Positions 1-12,951 of a stretch of DNA of 64,000 nucleotides are shown one piece after another. The first letter of the stretch is position 1, and the number at the start of each line of letters is the position of its first letter. The stretch comes from Aselliscus stoliczkanus. Lineage: Eukaryota; Chordata; Mammalia; Chiroptera; Hipposideridae. The notes below the pieces were generated by a model. It did not search any database. It saw only the letters and a list, made by a program, of their open reading frames with translations, and had not been told where the DNA came from. The stretch lies in contig CM066731.1 of NCBI GenBank assembly GCA_033961575.1, positions 86,387,501-86,451,500 on the forward strand, given 5' to 3'. The position numbers and the translations under genes were made by a program.

Positions 1-773
1 TGCATCTCTATCATTTTATAATTTCAGGAATGCTATGTATATGATTTCATACAGTATGTAAACTTTTGAGATTGACATTTTTCATTCAGTGTAATTCCCT
101 TTGGGATCTATCTAGGTTGTCACGTGTATCAATTCTCTGTTCCTTTGTTATTGCTTAGCAATAATATTCCAAGGTATGAATGTAGCACAGGTTGTTGAAC
201 AATTCACCTGTTGAAGGTCATCTGGGTTATCAATTGTAGTTTTGGGTTATTATGAATAAAGCTGCTATGAACATTTTTTTATAGGTTTTTGTATGAACAC
301 AAATTTTCCTTTCTTTGCGATAAATTATGTAATTGCTGGGTCACATAGTAAGCACAGGTTCAGTTTTACAAGAAAATGTCATATGCTTTTCTAGAGTAGT
401 TTTACTATTTTAAATTCTCACTAGCAATGGCTAAGTAGTCCAGTTTCTCTGTATTCTTGCCAGAATTTGGTGGTGTTTTTTTAAAAATTAAGCTATTCTG
501 ATATTCGTGTAATGATATCCCATTATGGTTTTAATTTCCATTTCCCTAATAGTTAACAAACATCTCTTAATGTGTGTATTTGTGATCTGTATACCCTCTT
601 CAGTGAAATGTCTGTTTATGGCATTTGCCCATTTTCTAATTGGATTGTTTTTGTTTGTGTGTTTGTTTAAATTCTGAGTTTGGAGATTTCTTTATCTAGT
701 CTAGATACAAATAATTTATTCCATACAAGTATGTCACTTTAAAATTTCCTCCAAAAAATGAACTATAGTAGTG

Positions 774-895
774 GTTTTTTTTGTTTGTTTTTTTGTTTTT
801 TTTGAGGGCAGTGTCACTGGCCCTCACATGTGGGACCGAATGGGGGCCGCTGGCTTCCCAAGCCAGCGCTTAACCACCGTGCCACTCGGCCGGTC
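774..895 (-). mobile_element. tRNA-derived SINE, short form, minus strand
   Basis: Begins with a T-rich reverse tail and ends with the reverse complement of the SINE head ('gccactcggccggtcc'). It is flanked by an 11-bp target-site duplication 'ctatagtagtg' at 763-773 and 896-906. The body carries the 'gggcagtgtcactggccct' signature shared by other copies in the window. Confidence 0.88.
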
Positions 896-1601
896 CTATA
901 GTAGTGTTTTTAAAGTTAAATGAAGAATAAACTCAAAGAAAGTTCAAAAATAAAATAAAATAAAAATAAAATTTTCTTCAAGTCTCTGCCTTGTCTTTTC
1001 ATCCTCTTATAAAAGACTTTTGCAGAGAAAACGTTTTTAATATTAATGACGTCCAGTTTATCAATTTTTCCTTTTATAAATCATGCTTTTACTGGCATGA
1101 CTAAGAATGCTTCACTTAATCCTATGTCCTGAAGATATTCTCGTGTATTTTTTTCTAAAATAGTTCAATATTATATTTTACATTTAATTCCCTGATCCAT
1201 TTTGACTTATTTTTTTGGTATACAGTGTGATGGTTAATTATAAGTTCATAATTTATTTTATTGTCTATTGGATGCTCAATTGCTCCAGCATCTTTTGCAG
1301 AAAAGCACGTATTTCATTTTAGTGAATTATTTCATCACCTTGAATGTCAAAAACAATGTTGAATAATAATAGTGACAGTATTTTTCTTCTATGATAGCAG
1401 CATCTTTAATATTTCCTTATTTAATAAGGTATTTTTCATAATTTTTGGAAAGGAATTTTTATCATGCTTTGGTAATTTGTGTTATTCCTGTGTCACTTAG
1501 AATTTTTATTTGAAATTACTATGTCATGATACACTTCCATATATATGCTCTTTTATATAAACATATTTTCCCCTCTAATGTGTTGATATAAAAATTGTGT
1601 A

Positions 1602-2035
1602 GGGCTGCTCAAGTGGTGCATTAGTTAAAGTTGGCTTGGGATGCCAGCTCTGAGCAGCAGGGCCCCGGTTCAGATCCCACATTAGGGCCAGTGATGCTGC
1701 ACCCTTTACAGCTAAGATGGTGAACAATAGCTTGACCTGCAGCTGGGCTGCCATGAGTCGCCGGCGATGGAGTAGGCTGCAGTAGGGCTGCCAGCAGCTG
1801 GTGTGTGCTTTCGTGAGCTGCAGTGAGCCGCCATGAGCAGCTGTCCAATGGCCAGCGACCAACTGCCTCAGCCGGGAAGAGCGCAATGATAATACCAACA
1901 TGGGCCAGTGAAGCAACGTCCTCCACAACTAGACTGAAGAACAAAAGAACAGCAACACAGCAACGTGTCTGTTCCCCTTCACTGATGCCCCAACACTGTT
2001 CCCCTCCTCCAATTACCCAATAAAAACTTTAAAAA
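1602..2035 (+). mobile_element. tRNA-derived SINE, long form, plus strand
   Basis: Head 'gggctgctcaagtggtgca', then the 'ccggttcagatcccacat' B-box-like stretch, then a long GC-rich body of 'gagctgc..' motifs. It closes with 'aactagactgaagaacaaaa' and an A-rich tail after 'cccaataaaa'. Flanked by 'aaaattgtgta' (1591-1601) and 'aaaattgtata' (2036-2046), an 11-bp duplication with one mismatch. The short open frames on both strands here are SINE sequence, not genes. Confidence 0.9.
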
Positions 2036-2340
2036 AAAATTGTATAAATAAAATTTCCTATTTCCAACCACCCTGTATTTATATAACAAAATCCAACTGA
2101 TCATGGTGAAATATGTTTATTTTTATACTGCTAGATTAATATGCTAAATGTTTATTCAGATATTTAGATCTATGTAGATGAGTGAAATTACATGGTTCAT
2201 ATTTTTTTCACTTTGCATTACATTGATCAGCTAACATTTTTATTGTTTCATTAAATATTTTTAAACTTTCATTTATATTCTGTTATATGGAATAGTTTAA
2301 TAATTTCAATAATAAGGATTTTTTTCTTCTACTCCAATTT

Positions 2341-5300
2341 GTCCCTAGAACTCATTTTAAAATCAACCTTCAAAGTAATTTAAATTATTGTAAATAAATA
2401 CACCTTTTAAACAATAATCAGGAACAGACATATGTCACTTAAGAATTAATTTATTTGGTTTCATTCACTACTGAGAGAATGAACTATATACTTTATTATG
2501 TTTACTTTTTTCCTCCTTTCTTTCTTTGTTTTTTTCTTTAACTGCTAGGCACTATCCCTGCAGTTTCTTGAATTTTTCAGTCTGAAAATAAAGACTTTTT
2601 TCCTTCTACATATAATGAATATTTAAGCTTTGCTTTTAATAGCCTATGGGGCTGGCTTCTATCCCCTATCTCCTTTTATCTCCAGGTCTCATCATAATCT
2701 TTTTGGATGTTCATCCTTTGTAATCAATCCTCCCTTTTCCCAATGCCCCCCTCTAAACCCTATTGGGTGTCAGTATCTTCATTTCACAAGAAAACTTAGG
2801 CTCAGCGAAGTTAATCATCCTGACAAAGGTCACATGGTTAGTAAGAGGCAGCACCAATATTGGAACCTACATCTCCCTGACAAATTAAGCTATATTGTCT
2901 CTCAAAATGTTCTCATTCCTTATTCTCTTTAATACTCTGTTAATAAGATATTTAAAATATATATATACAATATTATAAATGATATTCTAAGAATAGTCTT
3001 ATTCCCTTTAGCCAGAGTACTCATTCTCCAATTGAAATTAAACTCTTTAGTGTTCCTTCTCCAGATTTTACTAACATCTAATTCTGCTCCAACTTGAACA
3101 TGAAGGTACCATTGCCACAGTCTTTCTCTTTTCTGAAATGGAGCAGTGTCACAGTACTCACTGAAGAGCGGGGATTTTGTCTGTTTTCTTCATGAAAACT
3201 ATCTAGAACCTGCCAGCCTAAAATTCCGTATATAAACTGTGATCACTGAGCACACCATTTAGTATTAGAACCTCAGTAGCACACCCTATCTCATCTTATC
3301 AGCAAGCACTTAACAATCCACATTACAACTTGATTTCTCAGAAACTTAATTTATGTTAGACTCACCTGGAGAAGTTTTACTACTTGATACATTTTAATTG
3401 TCTTTGTATTTTAACCCCAAGGCTACACTTATCCAACAAGAATCCTGTATATCACTCATCATCCCAATAACTCACACTGAACACTGAAAATGTAGCTCAG
3501 AAGAAAACTATTAGATTGCAAATGATTTGAAGAGATGATCCCTCATGTAACTCTCCTTTTTTAGAAATCTTCAGTGAAGGAAATTCTGAAATCAGTAACC
3601 GTACCCTAATATCAACAAAATATGTCTTAAATATTCATCTTTCATAGACCTTATTCCTCACCAGTAAGGTACTATGTAACATATGTTATCTCTAGTTACT
3701 AGGTAACTAGATATGAGACACCTCTCTGATGTGTGTGGGGTATATGAGTGTGTATATACATATGAAAGTCTGAAAACTTCATATATATTAATAGTTGCTA
3801 TTACCAGGGTAATTTTTTGTTAAGCAAATAGGATCCTATGATTTCAATTATGAATAGCAGAACACAAATCCAGTGAGATGCATAATACAATAACAACAAG
3901 TATTTAAAGGACTGGAAGCAAAGTAATTATTTGTTAAACAGTTATAAGGTATAGAACATTAGCTGAAATATTTAGCTTTGGATACACAAATGTAGCAACA
4001 GAACTAAAATTAAATAATTTATTCCATGTGTTTTCTGTGCTCCAGTCTGCCATTTAAGAGCATAGATTGCTATTGGTATTTCTGTGCTTTCTTCCAAAAA
4101 TCCCATCTAGCTTTTAAATAGTCTTTTGAAATAAGTTGGTTGCATAATCATAAAAGAAAAAAAAGAAAGTTCTTCAGTATTGAATTGAAAAAAGAACTAA
4201 TCTATGACTTCTGGTTCTTCATTTCTCATTATTGAAATGAATTATGTTACATTGTATCTAGCTTACTCTTGACATCAGAGGTTCAGAAATATTTCTTTTC
4301 ATTTAAATCCTATTTGAAATAATTTCCTGTTAAAATAGTTTAAAAAAGAAAAAGAAAAAGAAAAAAAGATAGAAAGAAAAATCTAATCAGGTATTTACTC
4401 AAAACTCCTCACAAGAACAAATTTTCCTTTTCTGCTCATGTGATTGGTTCCCTTTTCTGTCTGGACCACCACCTCCATTTCTCTCTACTATGTTTAAATC
4501 TCGATTTATTCTCAACAGCTATTTTCATTTTCCATGTGTAATGTTGATACAGGCTTGACTTCTGATGCATTTCTATTTTAAACATGATCAAATGTTTAAA
4601 ATTCATTGAAAGAGTAACCCCCTTCTGCCTCTCCTAAAATTACTAGTTGAAAATACAGAATACAAATAATAAGAGTCATGACTATATTTCAGATTTTTAC
4701 AAAATATTTGTTGTTCGTACATCCTCTAACCAGTCAAAAGACAGAAATTAAAGTTTTATTTTACTACTAAACTGCTGAAATATTAGTTCCGCTCTTATTT
4801 TCAACAATTCTTTTTTTTTTTTCATTAGGGTGTTGAAACACTACACAGCAGCCAAAATATTGTCAAGTTTATGTCATTTGAAATCAGATGAATGAAGATC
4901 CCAAGTTCTTTTTAATGTTTCCTAAGTTATCACCTAGAAAATGAACAAAGGTTTACTATTTCCAAATTAAGAAATTATATAGTTTGTAATGTAAATTGAG
5001 AAATACAAGTTCATATTATTGAAACAGAAAAGAAAGTCACAAGACATGTTTTGGTTCAAGCTACTTTTCTTTTTATTAATAAGTGAGGACATATACAAAA
5101 ATCATTAGGCAAAGTACTCAGTTCACTTAACATTAGCCATTAACATTATTATTATTAAAATATTAAAATGTACAGGTCAATATGAAATACCTTTGAATTT
5201 TACAATTCCAGAACCACAAAAAAATATTTTTTGTTTTTCTGTAATATTCATCTTTCATAGTTGTTACCTTCAGCTAAAATGTTTCCATTATGTTCTCAGT

Positions 5301-5677
5301 TTTACCCTAACGAAAGAACAGTATTGAGTTGCTTCTTATAGATAACGAAAGAATTCGCTCTCTTTTTGAAAGAAGGGCATTCGATCATATTGAATTTGTA
5401 AGGTCAAAAATATGAATCACAGAAATGATAGATTATAAATGTCTTGTCAGTGAATGAAACTTCAAGCAGCTTGTCACTTAGTATTGCTGTGATCGACAAT
5501 TCATCCACTCAAACAGGAGCATAGAAGGAATTAGTGCTTTGCATAACATCTGTCTCAAAGTTCCAGAAAATCACTTCTGCTCCTTTTGGCACGCTGTGTG
5601 TTTCTTTTTTTTTATTTCTTCCTTCAGCCTAGTCTTACTCTAATATGTTACTATGGCAATAGCTAAGTTTCTTTCTT
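2341..5677. other. Intron sequence without recognised gene; one MIR-like remnant
   Basis: AT-rich with no convincing open frame. The stretch at about 2765-2880 ('acctacatctccctga', preceded by 'aggtcacatggttagtaag') resembles the 3' half of a MIR. An A/G-rich run lies at about 4345-4380. Nothing else recognised. Confidence 0.55.
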
Positions 5678-5970
5678 CTTTTTTTTTTTTTAAGATTTTA
5701 TTGGGGACTTATGGGAGGGGAACAGCGTTGGAGAATCAGGAGAGGGGAACAGACAAGTTGCTGTCCTTTTTGTTCTTCAGTCTAGTTGTGGAGGATGTCA
5801 CTTCACTCACTGGCCCATGTTGGTATTGTGATCATTGTGCTCTTCCTGGGTGAGGAAAATCAGTCTCCGGCCACTGGACGGCCACTCACAGCCACCTGTT
5901 GGGAGCCTGCCATCTGTTGGCAGCTCCCGCTCTAAGCCAACTCTTATCCAATGCACCACTTGGCCAGCCC
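5678..5970 (-). mobile_element. tRNA-derived SINE, long form with shortened body, minus strand
   Basis: Reverse tail of Ts at 5678-5691, then 'attttattggggacttatg' and the tail-body signature 'acagacaagttgctgtcc'. It ends in the reverse head 'caccacttggccagccc'. Flanking 'aagtttc' before and after suggests a short duplication. The GC-rich body is shorter than in the copies at 28100 and 43286. Confidence 0.82.
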
Positions 5971-6066
5971 AGAGAAGTTTCCTGAACATAGAGGCCTTAT
6001 CAGTTCTAACTAGGGCCAGTTTTGATTCAGGTTAACTATATATCTTGATTTATTTTTATTATTATT

Positions 6067-6206
6067 ACTTTTGTTTTTTAGCTGAGCCATTCTGTTGGCA
6101 ACTCAGCAGCAGCTCAGATAGGGCCCGGCATCAAACTGCTGTTGCTCAGAGCTCAGCTCGCACTCTTAAGCGAGCTCTTAACCAACTGAGCCACTCGGCC
6201 GACCCC
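6067..6206 (-). mobile_element. tRNA-derived SINE, 'gctcagttggtt' type, minus strand
   Basis: Reverse complement of a head containing 'gagtggctcagttggttaa' and a body with 'gagctctgagcaacagcag'. This is the same subtype as the copy at 23783-23926. The reverse A-tail is short and mixed. Boundaries approximate. Confidence 0.78.
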
Positions 6207-7393
6207 AAGGCTATATCTTATAAAGTCAATTATATATGCTCTTTTAATTGAATTTATTTCCAAAATCAGATTATCTTCTAACAGATGTTCTTTATTTCTT
6301 GAGTATATTTTCAGCATGTGACTTTCATATAGAAAGCCATATCTTAATTATAAAGAAATTCATTTAAAAATTTCAACAATGTGGGAAGTTACTAAATTCT
6401 GAACAAAGCTGCATCTCTGCTAAATAGATGAAGAGGACAGCTGCCAAATAAGTTACTATATATTTATATATGTGTCTCTTTCACCCTATCCCCACATTTC
6501 CCCTTTACTTTACCACACATGGGGAGAGTATTTAGGAAATTTATATTAAATACAAAATACTGAAATACAGATTCCAAGACATTTGCTTCCTAAAATACAT
6601 TCATCTTCTCTAAAGTTCCCAACACACACTTGTAAACGTATTCTCCCATTCTCTATTCTGAAACCAGAACAACGATGCTGAAATAACAGTGATCAGAGCT
6701 AGGAGATCATATTCTAGTCCTGGCTCAACTCTTAATAGCATATATACCCTTGACTAGATCACTCAGTCTATTCAGGCATCAATTTCTTCATTTGTAAAGA
6801 GAAAGAGTTGGAGTAAATTACATTACTGCCAACTGTGTTCTAGGGACTCTCCCTTACCCTCTCATGAGGGACAAAGAATGGAGGGGTAAGGATGGTTGTT
6901 AGGTGGTTAGTACCCTTCAACTAGACAGAGAACAGCTCTGCTTTGCTGTGTTTGACTTCTTCATACAGGATTTTATTACATTATTGCAAGTATCCTGCAT
7001 ACACACCGGTGTGCACACATACACTCACATATACAATATAATGAAGTAGCTTGCATGTCTAAGATTCCCCTAGTTTCTGTTATAATTTGTACTAGTTCCC
7101 CTTGCTTTCAGCAGACCCTAAATCCCCACCAAATAAGGAATGCACTCTCAGATTCTGAAAGGTTTGTTACATTCTACCTCAAACTTGTCATCTCTTGAAT
7201 AAATAAGTCAAGGACTTTAGGGTTTACTAATAGGCTTAATTAGTCAAATCAGTTATTCAAAATGCTAATCATTCTCAAACCTCTGTCTGAGAGGTTCATT
7301 CAAATTAACATCTCCTGAATTTGAGTAGAAAACTTATACATGAGAAATGTACTTACATAAAAAATTTTCCTATGGTAAATTACACAATAATGT
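6207..7393. other. Intron sequence without recognised gene; MIR remnant
   Basis: The stretch at about 6690-6830 ('tagtcctggctcaactctt', later 'atcaatttcttcatttgta') is a recognisable, diverged plus-strand MIR. The rest is unique AT-rich sequence. Confidence 0.5.
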
Positions 7394-7394
7394 G

Positions 7395-7446
<52 letters not shown>
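7394..7446. repeat. CG/CA dinucleotide microsatellite
   Basis: 'gtgcgcgcg' runs directly into about 25 CA units. Open frames across it (His-Thr or Cys-Val repeats) are products of the repeat. Confidence 0.97.
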
Positions 7447-7448
<2 letters not shown>

Positions 7449-7465
7449 GGAATGTTTGTCTTTTT

Positions 7466-7885
7466 TTTAAAGATTTTAATGGGGAATTGCAGGAGGGGAA
7501 CAGCGTTGGGGAACCAGAGAAGGGGAACAGACAAATTGCTATCCTTTTGTTCTTCAGTCTAGTTGAGGAGGACATTGCTTCACTGGCCCATGTTGGTATC
7601 ATTATTGCACTCTTCTCGGCAGATCTGTCGCTGGCCTCTGGATGGCCGCTGGCCTCTGAACAGCCAGCCACTCACAGCAGCTCTTGGCAGCTCACACCGG
7701 CTGCCAGCCGCTCATGCTGGCTGCCGGCCACTCCCGGTAACTCATGGCAGCCCACTGCAGCAGGGGCTGCAACCTACACCACCCCGGGGACTCACAGGAG
7801 CCCAGCTCCAGGTTGAACTGTTGTTCACCATCTTAGCTGTAGAGGGCATGGCATCACTGGCCCTCATGTGGGATCAAAACTGGGG
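7466..7885 (-). mobile_element. tRNA-derived SINE, long form, minus strand
   Basis: Reverse tail, 'agattttaatggggaattg', then the body with 'ttgttcttcagtctagttg' and many 'ctcatggcagcc' type motifs. It ends inside 'gggatcaaaactgggg', so the tRNA-like head is missing. A 21-bp perfect duplication flanks it, beginning 'ccctggaatgtttgt', at 7445-7465 and 7886-7906. The left duplication abuts the CA microsatellite. Confidence 0.92.
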
Positions 7886-7906
7886 CCCTGGAATGTTTGT
7901 CTTTTT

Positions 7907-10299
7907 ACCTTAAAGTGTCATGGCCCCACTTTGAGTCTTTGAGCCCTTACATAGCCATATTTAAGTTGCTTCCTCAGATATACTGTTTGTTTGTATCACA
8001 TTACCATGAGGAAATTTCTGTATCATTACTTCACAAGTTACAGCAGAAGTTTTCAGAGTGTGGTTTATGGAAAACTGGTGAACAGGGGTCCTAGAAGTCA
8101 AAATTTTATTAATAATAATACTATTATTTTAAATGATACTACCCTTTTACAGTGGGTTGCAATTTTTAATCTTGGCACACAGTTCATGTCACTCTATTCT
8201 TTACTGCCATATATGTGCAAAAAAATATATAGTTTCACTTAAGAATTTCTTGATACAGTTCTAAATATTGTTAATTGCATTAAATCTCAATACTTGAGAT
8301 CTTTTTGATATCTGTGTGGTGAAATCTGAGGTATGCAAAAAAAATAAAATAAAATAAATGTTTCTATTGTATACCAACATGATGGTTAACAAGGAAAAAT
8401 ATTGAACAGTAGTTGGTTGAGTTATAAACTGAACTAACCAATTTTTTTCATGGAACATCATATTTAGGAAAGGAATGAATAACAAAGATTATTCAGATTT
8501 AAGTATTTTGCAAATATTTTTATTCAGAATGAATGAAATGAAACTTTTGTGTTTAAATAAATAAATATAACTGAATTTGTTACAAATTATAAAATTCAAA
8601 CTTATGAGCAAAAAAACCCTGAATATTGGGAATCTTGTGTTCTCCACCTTGAATTTGATACTTCCTAATACTTTTCTAGTGAGATTTTTCTTGTGGTATC
8701 ATCAGTAATGTCAACTGTGTTTTTCTTGTTGTTTTTGTATGATGAACTACTCCAACATTTGGAAGATCTGCATAACTCAGGAAACTAATATTTTCCAAAT
8801 CACCAAAGCATGATGTTACACAATCATGCATAGGTAAAAGATCCTTTCAAAGTAAAAGATGGACCAATGGGTTTTAATGTAGCAGAGTATCAATATTTTA
8901 TTAACATGGTTTCAGATTCCAAATTACAATGAACTTTGAGAATCTAACATCTGTAAAGTTCTCGAGAAGTATCAAGGAATTACATCTACATTATGTGAAA
9001 AAGCTATTAAAATACATCTTCCATTTCTAACTACATCTCTTTATTAGGACAGAATTCCTTCATATACTTTATGATCATGGTGTCTCCCCTGCCAGGTCAG
9101 TCCTTCATATACTTCCACCAAAACAACCTATTGTTAAACAATTAACATAGGAGTACATATGAGTATGCTGATTTCTTCTACTCAGCTAGACATAAACAGA
9201 TGCACAAAAATGTGAAATTATGCCATTCTTCTCACTAATTTCTTTTTCGTTTGGAAAATATATTTTTATTATATGTTTTATATATTTTCACATAATATGC
9301 CATTGCCATTTTAAATGAGTTAATAGGCATTTAAAAAAAAAGTCTCAGAAATTAATTTGTAAATTCTAATGCAGTGAATATTGATAGGTATAATTCAAAT
9401 GCCCAAAAATCATTCTGGATTCTCAATAATTTTTTAGAGTGCCACACATTAAGCTCTACTGTGTATATTTTACTGTTTACTTCACCTACATTTCAAACTG
9501 CTAAGTTTATTCTAAATCTCTAAAAATGCAGACTTTCTTTTTGATTTGGTAACATCATCAGGTTTAATAATCATACTCTATTATGTTACCAAGTTCATCA
9601 TCAAAAACTTGCACAAAATACTTATCTGACATCTCTAAGTTTTAATGCCAGAATCAATAATTATATAATTTTGTCACTGGTCAATAATTACTAAAAATGC
9701 AGTTTATACTGATAGTACAAACTACCATGCATTGTATAATGATTGCATGGAATTGTGTAGATGTTAAAAATATAAACTCTATTTACTATGCCTTCAAATA
9801 CAAGAACTCAGTTTGATCACAAAAGACAGAGGTCAATTCACATGTAACTGTGTCAGTAAAGTTAGTTATCAAAGTGGTATCAGTGAACACGGAGCTATAG
9901 GAAGCCACAAATAGCTATTTCCCTATAGAAACATCAAAATATCAAGCAAAACTCTCTGAATAAACATTATCAAAAATCTGGAAAAGAGTCAAAGGTTTAC
10001 AACAATTAAGTAAACACTGAATCAAGACAAAGACAACTTAAAAACAATAAGAAAGCTTTGTGGCACTCTTATTGGCTATTACGCCAATCCCCTCCCTGAC
10101 ATGGTTGTGACCTGTAAGACAATAGCCTGCATTTAGAGTATGGGATTCTGACCCCTGAGTGCTGGAGGAAACAGAGCAGATCTCATTTTCAAATAATTTA
10201 GTTTGCCTTCTCTAAACTCCCTGAGGAATACCTGAAGGACTAACACAAGGCACTTATCTTTGTTACATCTGATTCATATCACTCAGCACAGGAAAGTGG
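7907..10299. other. Intron sequence without recognised gene
   Basis: AT-rich with short simple stretches ('aaaataaaataaaataaatg' near 8340). A segment near 8045-8140 ('gtttatggaaaactggtga') resembles an old DNA-transposon end but is too diverged to name. No coding signal seen. Confidence 0.5.
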
Positions 10300-10391
10300 G
10301 TATGAGCTCTGAGCAACAGGGTTGCATGTTCGATTCCCAGCGGAGCTGAGCTGCCAACAGGTGGCAGGATGGCTCAGCCAAAAAAAAAAGA
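10300..10391 (+). mobile_element. 5'-truncated tRNA-derived SINE fragment
   Basis: Contains 'gagctctgagcaacagggt' and 'gccaacaggtggcaggatgg' followed by an A-run, matching the 3' half of the 23783-23926 subtype. No head and no clear duplication. Confidence 0.7.
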
Positions 10392-10811
10392 GGAAAAAGA
10401 AAGAAAAGTAGTAAGTATTCCTCAAAAACATTGTAAGACAAATAACAAGCCACACTTACCTAAGGAAAAAAATACTGTTAAGGCATAGAATAGAGCATCC
10501 AAAGCTTGTGGAGAAAAGCTGGGGAAAAATTCTCTCTGGGAAACTAGGTTTTCAAAACGTAATGAAATGAAGCTAAAAATCAATAACAGAAAGAAAACTT
10601 GAAAATTAACCTATATGAGGAAATTAGACAGCATACTCTTAAGAAGCAATATTTCAGGGAAGAAAGCACAAGGGGAATTAGGAAATACTTTGGGACAAAT
10701 GAAAATAAGAATATCGCATACTAAAACTTATGTGATGCAATAGAAGCATTATTCAAAGGGATACACATATTTATAGCTGTAAACACCTCCATTAAAAATA
10801 AATAAACTCAA

Positions 10812-12951
10812 GTTGTGGAGGAGACCAAGATGGCAGAGTATATAAACATTGTGCCTGTTTTCTTCTGTGAACACATTAAAATTACAACTAAATTATAGAG
10901 CAATCAACCTGGGGAACTATCTGAAGTCTGGTTATATAGAAGTTTTATAACTACGGATATAAAGAAGCCATGATACAACTGGTATGACAGGCGGACATGT
11001 GAAACTGGCTAGTCCCAAACCTCCGTGTGGTGGATGAAAATTGGAAGGGATACCTCAGCAGCGGAGGTTTCCATTGAGGAGCAAAGGATCCCAGCTCTAC
11101 TCCTGGCTCCCCAGCACAGAGTACTGGTACCGGGAAGAGAGGCCCCCACAGCATCTACCTGTAAGAAACAGTAAAGATTCCAACCATCTGGATGGGGCAG
11201 AAGACTGCAGGAGACCCAGACCTCCTCCTAAAGGGCCAGCACACACAGGCTCACTTATTCACAGGCACTCACCTTGGACTCCGGAAGAGGGACGATGACT
11301 CAGGGAATGTCAGAGGCATACAGGGAGTAGAATAAGGTGTGTGGCTTTGAGGCCAACATCATAGGGGTACCAAAAGGAGAAGAGAGAAAGCAAGGAATTG
11401 AGAACCTATTTGAAGAAATAATGACTGAAAACTTTCCTAACATGGAGATGGAAATAAACATACAAGCTCAGGAAGTGCAGAGAGTTCCAGACAAAATGAA
11501 CCCAAACAGGCCCACATTGAGACATATTATAATTAAAATGGCAAAGTTTCAAGACAAAGAAAGAATCCTAAGCAGCAAGAGAAAGGCAACTAGTAACTTA
11601 TAAGGGAGATTCCATAAGATTGTCAGCTGATTTCTCAGCAGAAATTTTGCAGGCCAGAAGGGATTGGCAAAAATATTCGACATCCTAAAAAGCAGAGATC
11701 TACAACCAAGGGTACTCTACCCAGCAAGGCTATCATTTAAAATCGAAGGTCAGATAAAGTGCTTCTCAGACAAGAAAAAGCTAAAGGAGTTCACCAAACC
11801 AGTATTATCAGGAATGTTATAGAGACTTCTTTAAGATAGAAATAAAAGAAAGAAAAAGATCAGAATTATGAGTAATAAAATGGCAATAACTCCATATCTA
11901 TCAACAATCACTTTCAAAGTAAATGGATTAAATGCTCCAATCAAAAGACAGTGTGTGGCTGAATGGATAAGAAAACAAAACCCTTACATATGCTGCCTAC
12001 AAGAGACTCACTTCAGATCGCAAGACACACACAGACTGAAAGTAAAGGGATGAGAATTTTTCAATGGCCAAGATGTGGAGGCAGCCTAGGTGTCTGTCAA
12101 TGGCTGAATGGATAAAGAGGTGGTGGTACATGCATACAGTGGAATATTGTTCAGCCATGGAAGGGGGTGGGCTCTTGCCCTCTGTGATGCCATTGATGGA
12201 CCTGGAGGGTATTGTGCTGAGTGGAGTTTCAGAGGGACAGATGCAATGTGATTTCACTTATATGTGGAATCTAAAGAACAAAACAAACACACAAATCAGA
12301 AACAAACTCATAGATACAGAGAACATTTTGATGGTTGCCAGATTGGAGGGGGGTTGGGAGTGTGAGTGAAACAAAGGAGAAGGGAATTAAGAAGTACAAA
12401 TTGATGGTTACACAGTAGTCATGGGATGTAGGGAGTACTACAAGAAATATAGTCAATAATATTGTAATAACTATGTATGGTGTCAGATGGGTACTAGATT
12501 TATTGGGGTGACAGATGGAAGGAGGTTTAGGATCAGGGTGAAAAAGGTGAAGGAATTAAGAAGCATAAATTAGTAATTACAAAATAGTCATGGGGATGTA
12601 AAGTAAAGCATAGGGAAGACAGTCAATAATATGGTCATAACTATGTGTAGTGCCAGGTGGGTACTAGACCAGTGAGGGTGATCACTTTTTAAATTATATA
12701 AATGTCTAACCACTAAGCAATCCACCTGAAATCAATATAAAATAAGTCATGGGGATATAATATACAGCATAGGAAATATAGTCAATAATATTGTGAATAA
12801 TATCATGGTATAGTGTCAGATGGTTGCTGGACTTATCATGGTGATCACTTCTTTAGGTATATAAGTATTGAACAACTATGGTATACCCCTGAAATTCACA
12901 TAATATTGTATGTAGCTATATTTTTAATAAAATTCTTTTTAAAAAGTAAAT
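10812..12951 (+). mobile_element. Younger L1 with internal deletions, nested in old L1
   Basis: Starts 'gttgtggaggagaccaaga', an L1 5' UTR type start, and is flanked by 'aataaactcaa' at 10801-10811 and 12952-12962. The 5' UTR passes directly into mid-ORF1 (about 11340-11600, with the MTENFPNMEMEI segment). ORF2 then begins at about 11880 and keeps the endonuclease motif CLQETH. After 'ctgaaagtaaaggga' at 12050 the sequence jumps to the end of ORF2/3' UTR ('caatggctgaatggataaa'). Most of ORF2, including all of RT, is deleted. ORF1 also lacks its N-terminal coiled coil. It cannot mobilise itself. Confidence 0.88.
12383..12913 (+). repeat. Three diverged tandem units in the L1 3' UTR
   Basis: Three successive blocks, at about 12383-12520, 12552-12740 and 12742-12913, share 'agtcatggg.atgta', 'agtcaataatat.gt' and 'gtgtcagatggg.actaga' style segments in the same order. 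They look like a degenerate direct repeat of roughly 160-180 bp in the 3' UTR of the nested L1. Confidence 0.7.

Larger units (their letters stand above)
1..2340 (-). mobile_element. Old L1 (L1M-type) fragment, minus strand, interrupted by two SINEs
   Basis: The text reads as reverse-complement L1 3' UTR and ORF2. Examples are 'gaataaagctgctatgaac' near 253 and 'tccagcatcttttgcaga' near 1285, followed by RT-region sequence resuming at about 2090 ('actgatcatggtgaaat'). Many indels and no open frame indicate an old copy. It runs off the left edge of the window. Two SINEs (774-895 and 1602-2035) are inserted in it. The right boundary is approximate. Confidence 0.7.

Noticed and set aside
7347..7671. 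Open frames across the CA repeat (His-Thr and Cys-Val runs)
   Set aside because: They are translation of a dinucleotide microsatellite and part of a SINE; no start context or domain.
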